Shown here: positions 21,685-30,345 of the stretch, one piece after another
Layout of the letters: each line of letters starts with the position of its first letter
Numbering within the stretch: the stretch's first letter is position 1
DNA from: Bryopsis sp. KO-2023
Taxonomy: Eukaryota > Chlorophyta > Ulvophyceae > Bryopsidales > Bryopsidaceae
Length of the DNA: 64,000 nucleotides
Reading direction: 5' to 3'
NCBI GenBank assembly: GCA_030272585.1
Contig: BSYQ01000015.1
Span: 1,302,001 to 1,366,000, forward strand
Notes under the pieces: generated by a model
What the model saw: only the letters and a program-made list of their open reading frames with translations
What the model was told of the DNA's origin: nothing
The model's database searches: none
Made by a program: the position numbers and the translations under genes

Positions 21685-21974
21685 TGTAACCCCAAACCAC
21701 GTCGCCTCCACCGATTTCGTCGTCCCTGCAGCGGGAGTAGGTGTGTTTGGTAGTAATCGGGAAGGACAAGACTTAGTTGGGCTAGATTGGGTTGATCCGG
21801 CTTCGAGTAGACCTTGATTTGGATCAAGTACATTTGTGATGGGATGTGGGAAGATATATTGGACGAGTTTATGGACGTTGGACCCTTTTTGCTTTGGATT
21901 GTAAGTCTTCCTTTGGAGTGGGACTGTGGCGTGTGTGACAAGAGCGGTCAAGACGACGTTTTGGGAAGGTTACA
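21685..21974 (+). repeat. Element A 3' LTR plus 9-bp B2
   Basis: 21685-21965 repeats the 5' LTR. The outer AAGGTTACA is extra and equals the 9 bases before the GC at 21683-21684. Confidence 0.88.
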
Positions 21975-21980
21975 CACAGT

Positions 21981-22218
21981 CCCACTCCAAAGGAAGACTT
22001 ACAATCCAAAGCAAAAAGGTCACAACGTCCATAAACTCGTCCAATATATCTTCCCACATCCCATCACAAATGTACTTGATCCAAATCAAGGTCTACTCGA
22101 AGCCGGATCAACCCAATCTAGCCCAACTAAGTCTTGTCCTTTCCGATTAGTACCAAACACACCTACTCCCGCTGCAGGGACGACGAAATCGGTGGAGGCG
22201 ACGTGGTTTGGGGTTACA
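21981..22218 (-). repeat. Element B 3' LTR, larger part
   Basis: 238 bp; the remaining 43 bp plus B2 lie at 15628-15678 beyond element A. The two parts add to 281 bp, the length of the 5' LTR. Confidence 0.85.
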
Positions 22219-24589
22219 GCTGTAACCTTTTTCCCCCCATAACCTACACTTGGTCCTCCAAGTGTGGAGAAAATCATTTTCCACTAGTATAGCCAATGTG
22301 TAACTATAAGAAAAACAACTTCACCACCTTGGCAAAACTGCCGAAACAACACATAACATCAAAACGAAACAACTAGAAGCAAATCAAAATAAGCACTCCT
22401 ACAAACCAACTGCAATTCATCACACACTGCTGTACTTCTGTGGAAATACTTCCATCTTTCAACTCAGAAACACCATTCCTACCCTCCCACTTAGCCTCAC
22501 TTCCTCTACCCAACTGCGACGCCCTCTTGCCTCTTCTCCTGCCAGTCGTCCGTACTGTCGTGTTCAACGCTTCACTCGCGCCACCGTACTGTCGATCGCT
22601 GGTCTTGCCCTACCGCTTGGCAGGTCCCTTGCCCCTTGGGTCTTCACCGCCTTCCAAACCATCTATAGACTTTGTCGATGTTCCTTCTCAGGCGCAGTTC
22701 ACTTCTGCACCTTCGCAGTGTCCTGTTTTGCAGGCGACTCTCTCTTTTTCCAACTGCTTCTTCCAAATCTCATTGTTCACTCTTCTTCCAGGTTTCGCTC
22801 GTTGTTCACTCTTCTTCCTCCAGCAGCGCCACCAATGCTACTTCCATCTTCTGACCACATTTCCTGTTCATGGTTTCCAGTCGCAACACTCTTGCTGTCG
22901 ACGCACTTTTCCACTGTAGAGTCGCCCAGACACTTCTACCACTTCTACCCTGTAGCTGCTGTTTCGCAACTTTGTCAAATAGGAGTCACGAAAGGTCTTT
23001 CTTTCAATGTCACTTCCGCAGAGGAAAAACCCCTTCACTCACGCCCACTCCTACTCTTGCTAGTAAATAGACTTCTTTTGGCCATTATAAACAAATGGTG
23101 ACCTCCAGCACTAGTCCAAAATACCCTCAACAAGCCACTATTGAGTGCAAAAGCAGACCTGCCACTGTTCTATTTCAACTATCCAGTTTTTCTGAACTTC
23201 TGCAGATACCCAATCCTTGAAAGACTCCTTCCATATAAATTATTTTTTTAATTTTTTTCCTTTCCCTTTACTCCTGCAGGAGTTCCATAACTTCTGCAAC
23301 TAATCCTCAATCTCAATCAAGACTTCTATCATACCATTTCTTCTTCTTACTCAATCTCCATAAGTCTCGACATATGTCTTGCAACTCAATTAAGTCCACA
23401 AACAATACCAGGCCTAGTGAAACTTGGACCTGACCCACAACTGAGCTGTTGCTGCAAATAAAAATCTGCAGATTTTCTGTCGATTTTTTTTTTTTCACAC
23501 CTGCACCAGTTCGAACACTGCGAAAATCGGTTCTCGACCAAACCAGTTCTACTGCACCGCAAATCGTGTCCTAAGTCGAACCCAAAACACCAACATTTCG
23601 AACACTCCGTCCAGCACTTCTCAAAATAGACCTTTCCTCGTGAAAAAAATCATAAGTCCGCGAGACTGGCCGACACACTCGCGCCCCACCAGCGACAATG
23701 AAACAAAAGTTGTGGTTGCAACCACTCCTACTCCAACGACTTTACGCACCAGGTGGAAGAGATCCGACCTCCCATTTGCTCGTGTTCTGTGTGAGTCGAT
23801 CCACACGACGTCCCCAGTCGACGTGTTTTCGCGCTTGTCACACTTCTGCTTTCCTCGTAGCACACCCTCACTTTAGTCGCCTGGTTGTGCAACCCTGCAC
23901 AGCGCAACTCCTCCAACAACCTCAGTGCACTGATCTTTTCGACCCAGGCAACCTGTTTTGCTGCGCTCCAACCAAAGGTTGAAGATTAACCTCGCTTTTC
24001 CTGTAAAGATCGCTTTAAGCAGTAACGCCACGCACTCTCCCCACTAGGGTAACGACAGTCTTACTCTTTTCCTCGTATAAAAGAAAAACAACGTGCGCCC
24101 AAAAGAAAACCTCTTTCTGTCCGTCGCCGACTCCTACCCACAAAAGTGTGAGTGTGGGGCAACCGCTTTCGCACTCACTTCTGCTTTCAACGCAGTGAGA
24201 TCTTTTTTTTCTTTTTTTTTCGTCGTTCTTTCTCAAACACTTCAACGGCAAAAACTTCCGTCTCCACTGTTTCCAAGACAAACAACAGACTCCTACAGAT
24301 CTACTTCGAAAAAGTCCCTTACGGTGTAACCATCGCCGACTTGAACGACCCACAATAATACTGTCGGCTTCAACCAAAGTAAACTTCCGACACCGAAACA
24401 AAGTAACCAAAACAAAGTCTCGTCCACTTTACGAAACACTGGAACGACACCTCACACGATCGAAGAAAACCGCTGGAGATCTCGTTTCTTAGAAAAGAGC
24501 GACTCTGTGAAAGGAAAAACACCCCAAACAATACAGCCGACCCTGCTGTACGCGCCAGCGACAGATCTCTACTCAGTCAACACTCCTAC

Positions 24590-25010
24590 TTCGGAAAACG
24601 CCACTGCAAACGAAAACCTATAAAACCTCGGCAGTCGCTACACAACACTGACTCTCGCCTTCTTCTTTCTTAGCGACAGATCTCTACTCAGTCAACACTC
24701 CTACTTCGGAAAACGCCACTGCAAACGAAAACCTATAAAACCTCGGCAGTCGCTACACAACACTGACTCTCGCCTTCTTCTTTCTTAGCGACAGATCTCT
24801 ACTCAGCCAACACTCCTACTGCGAAAAACGCCACTACAAACGAAAACCCATGAAACCTCGGCAGTCGCTACACAGCACCGTCTCGCCTTCTCGCTTCTTT
24901 TGCAAAACGGCAATACCACCCCTACTGCGAAACGCCACTACTGGAAACGAAAACCTATAAAACCTCGGCAGTAGCTACACAGCACCAACTCTCGCCTCTC
25001 GTTTCTTTTG
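24590..25010 (-). repeat. Tandem repeat of about 115 bp in element B leader, 4 units
   Basis: Reverse-strand counterpart of 16320-16625, each unit with CCTATAAAACCTCGGCAG (plus-strand reading) or a close variant. Confidence 0.7.
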
Positions 25011-25341
25011 AAAACGCCACCACGCAACTCACAGAAAAACAAGACAAAAGCGGCGCAAGCGCACTCCTGACCAACCCTTAGGTTAAGATCTTAACCTAAC
25101 ACAGATCCCAAAAACCACAGAACTTCTTCGCCTTCTCTTTAACCTTTTGAGCGACTCAAGCTCGTCCTTCTATTCTTTTGAGGAGCGAATACCCCTGTGG
25201 GTCCTTCTCTTCACTCCTGCAAGTGCTCACTTCACTTCCACTAGGGAAAGACCTCCCTGCACTTGTCTCGACCCTTGCTAAGGGTTGCAAGCCTTCCTTG
25301 GTTCTTCCTTGGATCAAGAGAGCTAAAAAGTCTCCTTATTG

Positions 25342-25353
25342 GCTCCGAAACCA
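25342..25353 (-). other. Element B primer-binding site
   Basis: Minus strand TGGTTTCGGAGC abutting the 5' LTR. Confidence 0.85.
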
Positions 25354-25634
25354 CCCAAAACGTCGTCTTGACCGCTCTTGTCACACACGCCACAGTCCCA
25401 CTCCAAAGGAAGACTTACAATCCAAAGCAAAAAGGTCACAACGTCCATAAACTCGTCCAATATATCTTCCCACATCCCATCACAAATGTACTTGATCCAA
25501 ATCAAGGTCTACTCGAAGCCGGATCAACCCAATCTAGCCCAACTAAGTCTTGTCCTTTCCGATTAGTACCAAACACACCTACTCCCGCTGCAGGGACGAC
25601 GAAATCGGTGGAGGCGACGTGGTTTGGGGTTACA
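25354..25634 (-). repeat. Element B 5' LTR
   Basis: 281 bp, a few substitutions from the element A LTR. The outer end GGTTACA (plus strand) abuts the CTCGGT duplication. Confidence 0.85.
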
Positions 25635-25640
25635 CTCGGT

Positions 25641-27059
25641 GCCTATCTTGATGGAAGAAATGCTGCCTTCGGTTTCCACAGTCCTGCCATCAGCAGTTTT
25701 TATCTTGCCGGGTCCTCCCTCTTGTGTCGGCGAGACTCCCAATCTCTTTGCCAATCCGGAAGACATCACATTCACCGCGGCTCCCGTGTCGATGATTGCA
25801 AATTCCTCCACGCTCTCGGCAGCAGTGGATACAAGGGACATTTTGGTGGTAAGCAGTCCTGCTGATCTCCCCACGGTCAATACTTCTTTGTAAGTTTTGC
25901 TTGTCGTGATTCCTCCACATCCGGTGGATTTGGGAATCTTCTTTTGTTTGGGTCCTGTAGCAGTTTTGCTCTGGCGGTACTGCGTTCTTTCAGACTTCCT
26001 CCACTTCTTCGTTGGCACTTTCTCCACAGGTGCAACCGAGATAGTCCCGACATAGTTTGTCTCGGGTTGGTAGAGGTCTTCTTCTTCCAATCCCTCAAAA
26101 TCATTGTGATCTTCGAAATAGGGTTCCTCGAATTGGACCGTTCTTGTGGCCATTCCACGATATGGTGTACCACTTCTCCTGTATCCTCCAGTGTTTCTGG
26201 AACCACTGTTGCCTGCATTTCCGCTGCTTCCGTTTCTGGCCAACCAGCTCAAAAATCCACGAAATCTTCTGTCTCTCTTGCTCAATTGAGTGATGAAAAA
26301 CTTGAGCGAGCCGAATGGTACCTCTTTTAGCTTCTGCTGCCAATCAGTTGGCAGCATATCTCCCTGTCTCACAGGTGTTTCCGTTTCTGCTGTTGCAGTA
26401 CTGCCCATCGCTTCTCCTACGGCTCCAATGTCCATCGCGTCCCCTTGGAGTTTCGCTGTTGTATCTTCGAGGCGAAACACGTTGATGATCCATTCCTTTG
26501 CGTTTGCGATAGCGTCTACGTATGTGGCGGTCACCATTGCTGCCGTTCCGACTCTGCAATCCTTTGGAAGTAGTTTGAAGAAAATTTCTTTTATTTTCGC
26601 ATCATCCACATCCTGTTCCACTGCCATTGCTTCTTGGCGAAACTGCTCGATCCACTGCAGCCACGTTTGCCCCTTTTTCTTGACACATTTGCGAAGGACT
26701 GCTTCCTTTTCTGAAGGACTCTCCAAGATAGCTCTTTCCGTTACGAGAAATCCTGCCACGTTCATCTTTAACGCATCAATATTTCCAGCCACTGCTGCTG
26801 GAGAAGCTGCGGGCCTCCCGTGTGATCCTGGAGGATACGCTGCGTCGAAGTCGGCCATCAGAACATTGTTAACTTCGTACAGTATTGCCAAAATATTCTC
26901 TCCGGGTCCTTCTGGGACATAGTGGTCCACCACTGATGCGCAGAACTGCTGATATGTCGCGTAGATCCTTGAGCGCTGAAACGCATACCGGAAATTTCTG
27001 GAAGTGATAGTCTCATATCGACATATCTTATCCAGAGATGGTGATGGTATCCCCGCCAT
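25641..27059 (-). pseudogene. gag: Zeta Gag and protease N-terminal part (cut by element B)
   Basis: Open from the 5' LTR; the first likely ATG is at 27059 (MAGIPSPSLDK). The alpha-helical Gag core (NILAILYEVNNVLMADFDAA, KCVKKKGQTWLQWIEQFRQE, KLLPKDC) is followed by DAMDIGAVGE, a Gly/Ser/Arg stretch (about residues 285-310) in place of a CCHC zinc knuckle, an acidic segment, a Lys-rich segment and the protease motif FAIIDTGAAVNVMSSGLAKR. The frame is intact up to IKIGTE, where element B interrupts it. This is the best template for the damaged alpha copy. Confidence 0.85.
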
Positions 27060-27124
27060 TCTTCCTTGTAGTCTTTGGAGTAGTCTCCCACGAAAACTTA
27101 AGTTCTCCAGAACGCTGTAACCTG

Positions 27125-27136
27125 GCTCCGAAACCA
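27125..27136 (-). other. Zeta primer-binding site
   Basis: Minus strand TGGTTTCGGAGC abutting the 5' LTR. Confidence 0.85.
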
Positions 27137-27623
27137 ATCCTTTGGGTGCGCCTTGCAGGCGATGGGTCAGGTGTTTCTTAGCAGGAAACGCTGCAAATCG
27201 AAAACCTTATACCCTTTATCGTTTCAACTAGGAGGGCTCGGTGAGAGGTCGGAATACAAGAGCTTTGGACGACCAAAAGCGTGGAGACTGAGGCACAAGT
27301 CGAACATGAACAAAAAGTGGTTACAAGGAAGAATAAAAACCCCCTTCTCTTATAGGGTAAAAAGAGCCACTTCTTAGCTACTCATTTGTACAAAGTAGCT
27401 ACCCCGTAGCTACCCATTTCTAATACCCTAGCTTCACCCAACTACCCTTTATTAACTATTACCAACCCTTACAAATTGGAGGTACTCAGTGAGAAATACT
27501 GAGTACTGTTTCCTAAGTTTCACTGTTTCTGATAACATAAGCAGGACTTCTGAACGTCCTTCCCAGTACTGCAAGAGGAGCTGGACCCTTCTCCTGCCAC
27601 AGACCCTTAAAATGCAGGTCACA
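27137..27623 (-). repeat. Zeta 5' LTR (A1, 487 bp)
   Basis: Same as 8308-8794 by eye. It begins TGTGACCTGC in element sense, a one-base variant of TGTAACC. It shares a CTGCCACAG motif with the alpha and gamma LTRs, but the body is otherwise different. Confidence 0.85.
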
Positions 27624-28310
27624 GCCGTCAACGTGATTTCCACGGATCTGGCAAAAAGATTGGGAGTCTCGCCACAGCAAGAAGGAGCACCCAGTAAAAT
27701 TCGAACGGCTGATGGCAGGACTGTGGAGACCGAAGGCAGCATTTCTTCCATCAAGATAGGAACCGAGGGGAAGAAGGTTTCTGCGGATTTCTACGTGATG
27801 AAGGAGCCCGGATACGAGCTGTTGGTCGGCATGCCTATTCTCAACTCCTTGAACGCCGTGATTGACGTTCGAAGGAAGAAGATCCACATAGGATCTGGAA
27901 AAACTCTCCAATGCATGGTCACAAGACTGCCTGAGGAAGTAGTGCTTCCAGAAAGGGAGAAAACGGACGGAGAGAGTGTGGAGCTGACTTCTGCCAAAAG
28001 GCATCTCAAGATCATCAACGTGGCAAAGGATCGTTATTCGGTACCTCTGGGGAGAAACTTGGTGCTCAAGCCGCATTCACTCTCCACGATCTGGATACCG
28101 ATCAAGACATCCAAGGAGATCGAGCTCAGTCCAGTCGTTCCGAATGGCAGTATCGCCATTCATGCAGGATTGAATTACAAGGGTCAGTACCTCCGCGTCC
28201 AAATCAGCAATTGGAATGACCTGCCCGTCCAATTGCCGAGCAACTACAAGGTTGCGACTTTCGTGCACGAGGGACCCGTCAAATTCAATGACCGGGAGGT
28301 ATCAAACTAG
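27624..28310 (+). CDS. Alpha protease and C-terminal domain of gag-PR
   Basis: Continues the alpha ORF after the zeta insertion: NVISTDLAKRLGVSP, then GKKVSADFYVMKEPGYELLV and GMPILNSLNAVIDV (second half of a retropepsin-like fold, the LLVGMPIL part being the conserved hydrophobic-Gly motif). A domain of about 120 residues ends REVSN TAG (28308-28310). In the same place zeta ends with TAA. Upstream parts of this ORF are at 7285-8300. Confidence 0.8.
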   Translation, partial: AVNVISTDLAKRLGVSPQQEGAPSKIRTADGRTVETEGSISSIKIGTEGKKVSADFYVMKEPGYELLVGMPILNSLNAVIDVRRKKIHIGSGKTLQCMVTRLPEEVVLPEREKTDGESVELTSAKRHLKIINVAKDRYSVPLGRNLVLKPHSLSTIWIPIKTSKEIELSPVVPNGSIAIHAGLNYKGQYLRVQISNWNDLPVQLPSNYKVATFVHEGPVKFNDREVSN

Positions 28311-28312
28311 AA

Positions 28313-28344
28313 AGGCCCGTCGAAAGGGGACTTCGGACGGGCCT
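28313..28344 (+). other. Alpha ORF1/ORF2 junction stem-loop
   Basis: AGGCCCGTC pairs with GACGGGCCT (9 bp), extended inward by GAA/TTC, starting 2 nt after the gag-PR stop codon. The zeta copy has A to G in the right arm, changing a T-A to a T-G pair, so pairing is kept. The pol frame (-1 relative to gag-PR) is open from 28292 through the hairpin to the ATG at 28373. Suggests recoding or reinitiation; I see no classical slippery heptamer. Confidence 0.6.
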
Positions 28345-28372
28345 AACTAGATCCGAACAAGACAAAGAAGCT

Positions 28373-29875
28373 ATGGCAGAAGCACTAAAGGACATGGTGA
28401 GGAAACACCCGGAGGTATTCGGCCCGATCATACCTCCGAAGCAAACGAAAATGGAGGAAATGGCAGTCTCGATGGAGGAGTGCGGCTATAGGAGAGAGCC
28501 GCCGAAATCGAACGTCCCTCAAAGGAGTATCCAAGACCAGAGGTTGTCCGAAGAACAAGTGAAGGAGTGGCTAAAGGAACAAGTGGAGCTCGGGTTCATA
28601 GAACCGTTGCAACGGAAGGACTACCCTCGCGGCGTATACTGGAATCCATCCCAGATAAGCTACTGCGAAAGGAGAAAGGGACCGAGGCCGATCATAGACT
28701 TCAGGAAGCTCAATACCTACGGCAGTGATGAGCACCAACCGGGCATTCAAGACGCAAGAAGACTCGTGCGATCCGTTCCGAGCAAGTGGAAGTACTTCAT
28801 CGTCGTGGACATAGCCAAGGCATACAATAAAGTGCCGATCAAGAAGGAGGTCAAAGCGCTAACGGCGTTTAAAGTGGGAAGCAAGGAGTTCGTCAACAGT
28901 ACCATTCCACACGGTACTTCGTGGTCCGTTCGAGTATTCAATGACAAGATGTGCCGCGTCTTTGAAGGTTTGGAGGAGTTCCGCCGCTACATGGATGATC
29001 TGCTCATTGGCGGCGCTACTGTGGAGGAGTGCTTCCAGAACTTCGGTAAAATAGTTTCGCGTTGCAAGGAATATGGACTTCAGATCAACCAAAGGAAAAT
29101 CGTCAGTGGAACTGAGGTGAAGTTTCTCGGGTTCCACATTCAACAAGGAAAGTTCCATCCGGATATACCTTGGGAAAAAGTGAATGAAACTATTGTTAAA
29201 CTGGTTGGAACGGCGGAACTGAGGGAGATTCAGCAGCTCCGCTGTTTGCTGAACGCTTTCAAAAACTCGACTCTGGAGTGGGACATGCAACATTTGCTAT
29301 CCAAGATGGAAGCCAATCAAGTACCGCCACAGGAAGTGAAGGCGGAACTACAAAGTAAGGTATCACAATGGCTGAGTCGTTGCTATTGCCGTGCATTTTC
29401 TGCCGGCGATACTCAGCGGAAGTTGTTTGTTGATTGGGCTTCTATTGATACATCAGAGTATTTTGGATATATTTTGACAGATGGTTCGGGAAGGATTTTA
29501 TACCTCGGACACGGAAAAATAGGTGGACAACATTCAAGTTTTTTGGGGGAAGTGTTGGCAGCTATGAGCGCCGTTAAGGAAATACCCACAGATTTGTGGA
29601 GGGGAACTGCCGTTCAAATTTTTTCCGATAATTGGGCGGCAGTGAAAAGTTTATGGGCTCACCTCACCCAAGAGGGGAAAGAGGCAGCACCGATTAAGGA
29701 TTTGAGAACTTTGAGGGCAGTAACGGGGATCAAAGAAATTTTGCAGTTCAGCGGTTGTTCGAGTATCTCCGTACAACACATAGATGGGAAAGCCAATTTT
29801 GTGGCTGATCATTTGAGTAGATGGTATGAAATTCGGAGTACATCACAGTGGAAACGAAGTGGGTTACAGCTGTAA
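28373..29875 (+). CDS. pol: Alpha reverse transcriptase-RNase H, no integrase
   Basis: 500 codons from ATG 28373. N-terminal linker, then RT: GPRPIIDFRKLNTYG, FIVVDIAKAYNKVPI, TIPHGTSWSVRVFND, catalytic YMDDLLIGG and VKFLGFHIQQGKFHPD. RNase H follows: LFVDWASIDTSEYFGYILTDG, LGEVLAAMSAV, QIFSDNWAAVKSLW and HIDGKANFVADHLSRW. The stop codon TAA lies inside the LTR start (TGTAA), so Pol ends with RNase H and no integrase can be encoded downstream. The FxDWxS... start and DNxxAV of RNase H differ from standard gypsy RNase H as in gamma. The reading frame is intact. Confidence 0.9.
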   Translation: MAEALKDMVRKHPEVFGPIIPPKQTKMEEMAVSMEECGYRREPPKSNVPQRSIQDQRLSEEQVKEWLKEQVELGFIEPLQRKDYPRGVYWNPSQISYCERRKGPRPIIDFRKLNTYGSDEHQPGIQDARRLVRSVPSKWKYFIVVDIAKAYNKVPIKKEVKALTAFKVGSKEFVNSTIPHGTSWSVRVFNDKMCRVFEGLEEFRRYMDDLLIGGATVEECFQNFGKIVSRCKEYGLQINQRKIVSGTEVKFLGFHIQQGKFHPDIPWEKVNETIVKLVGTAELREIQQLRCLLNAFKNSTLEWDMQHLLSKMEANQVPPQEVKAELQSKVSQWLSRCYCRAFSAGDTQRKLFVDWASIDTSEYFGYILTDGSGRILYLGHGKIGGQHSSFLGEVLAAMSAVKEIPTDLWRGTAVQIFSDNWAAVKSLWAHLTQEGKEAAPIKDLRTLRAVTGIKEILQFSGCSSISVQHIDGKANFVADHLSRWYEIRSTSQWKRSGLQL

Positions 29876-30345
29876 CCCCAAACCACGTCGCCTTAAACCG
29901 ATTTGGTCACCTCCACAGGAGGAGTGCTGCCACAGAACTGGGACTGTGGCAGCAGTGCAGTAATGATTGTGGTGAAGGAGCAGTCCTGCCACAGCAGGGT
30001 TTTTTATAATGATTTGTCAAGGTTTCTAAGGGCAGTTGGGTAGTAGTTAGACCGTCCATTTGTTAGGTTCAATAAGGGTTAGTAAGGGTTATTATAGGTC
30101 AAAGAGGTAGCTAGGTTGTAGCTGAAGTCCATTGGGGCTGAAGCTACAGTTTTTGTATTTATAAAGCACCTCTGAACATATTCGATGTAAGCTCTCTTTT
30201 TGTTTGAGTCTTTGTCTTCTCCTATCCGACCTTTGCACACTACCACGTTCAACCACGAGCCCATAGGCTCTTTTCCGTTCTCCCCACGATCAGTCCCTCC
30301 GCAGGGGTGACCTAATAGGGAGAGACGACGTTATTTGGGGTTACA
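29871..30345 (+). repeat. Alpha 3' LTR
   Basis: 475 bp, TGTAACCCCAAACCACGTCGCC to ...TTTGGGGTTACA. The first about 130 bp resemble the gamma LTR, including an 11-bp stem TGCTGCCACAG/CTGTGGCAGCA (about 29930-29960). The right end abuts CCTAGTGCTT of the satellite. Confidence 0.85.

Larger units (their letters stand above)
15679..21974 (+). mobile_element. Element A: non-coding LTR element (LARD) inserted in B
   Basis: 6296 bp, flanked by CACAGT (15673-15678, 21975-21980). LTRs 15679-15959 and 21685-21965 are identical by eye (281 bp). Primer-binding site at 15960-15971, purine tract G7A4 at 21665-21675, B1 GGTTACAGC 21676-21684, B2 AAGGTTACA 21966-21974. The 5.7-kb interior has no Gag/Pol ORF; it contains a tandem repeat of about 115 bp and an 80-bp TATA-containing array. 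Mobilisation would have to be in trans. Confidence 0.88.
15628..25634 (-). mobile_element. Element B: non-coding LTR element (LARD), 3' LTR split by element A
   Basis: Minus-strand element flanked by CTCGGT (15622-15627, 25635-25640). 5' LTR 25354-25634 (281 bp), primer-binding site 25342-25353, non-coding interior about 22228-25341, purine tract and B1 (22219-22227), 3' LTR 21981-22218 plus 15636-15678 (281 bp together) and B2 of 8 bp (15628-15635). Element A sits in the 3' LTR (duplication CACAGT). Net length is about 3.7 kb. The interior resembles that of A but is shorter and lacks its 80-bp tandem array. Confidence 0.85.
8301..27623 (-). mobile_element. Element zeta: alpha-type LTR retrotransposon with nested insertions
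   Basis: Minus-strand element bounded by GCCGTC duplications. 5' LTR 27137-27623, primer-binding site 27125-27136, gag-PR 27059 down to 25641, interrupted by element B (15628-25634, TSD CTCGGT), continuing 15621-15201, interrupted by gamma (9936-15194, TSD GATACT), continuing 9929 to 8796, and 3' LTR 8301-8794. The Pol part has lost the RT core. Coding sequence is close to alpha, but the LTR body is unrelated to the alpha LTR apart from the terminal motifs. Confidence 0.85.
7285..30345 (+). mobile_element. Element alpha: integrase-less Ty3-like LTR retrotransposon, host of the nest
   Basis: Alpha consists of 7285-8300 plus 27624-30345; everything between is element zeta and its own insertions, flanked by duplicated GCCGTC (8295-8300, 27624-27629). 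Joining at that duplication keeps the protease frame open. Order: gag (5' end lost to delta and the window edge), aspartic protease, a 62-nt gap with a stem-loop, RT-RNase H and the 3' LTR (29871-30345). No integrase follows RNase H. The right end abuts a satellite unit at CCTAGT, so alpha lies in the satellite array. Confidence 0.85.

Noticed and set aside
15660-25640. One giant inverted-repeat element or palindrome
   Set aside because: The inverted symmetry is explained by two related elements (A on plus, B on minus), A being inserted in the B 3' LTR with its own CACAGT duplication.
9936-27623. Tyrosine-recombinase (DIRS/Ngaro) retroelements
   Set aside because: The B1-A2-B2 ends are similar, but RT-RH and PBS are Ty3-like, there is no YR ORF, and 6-bp duplications flank the insertions.
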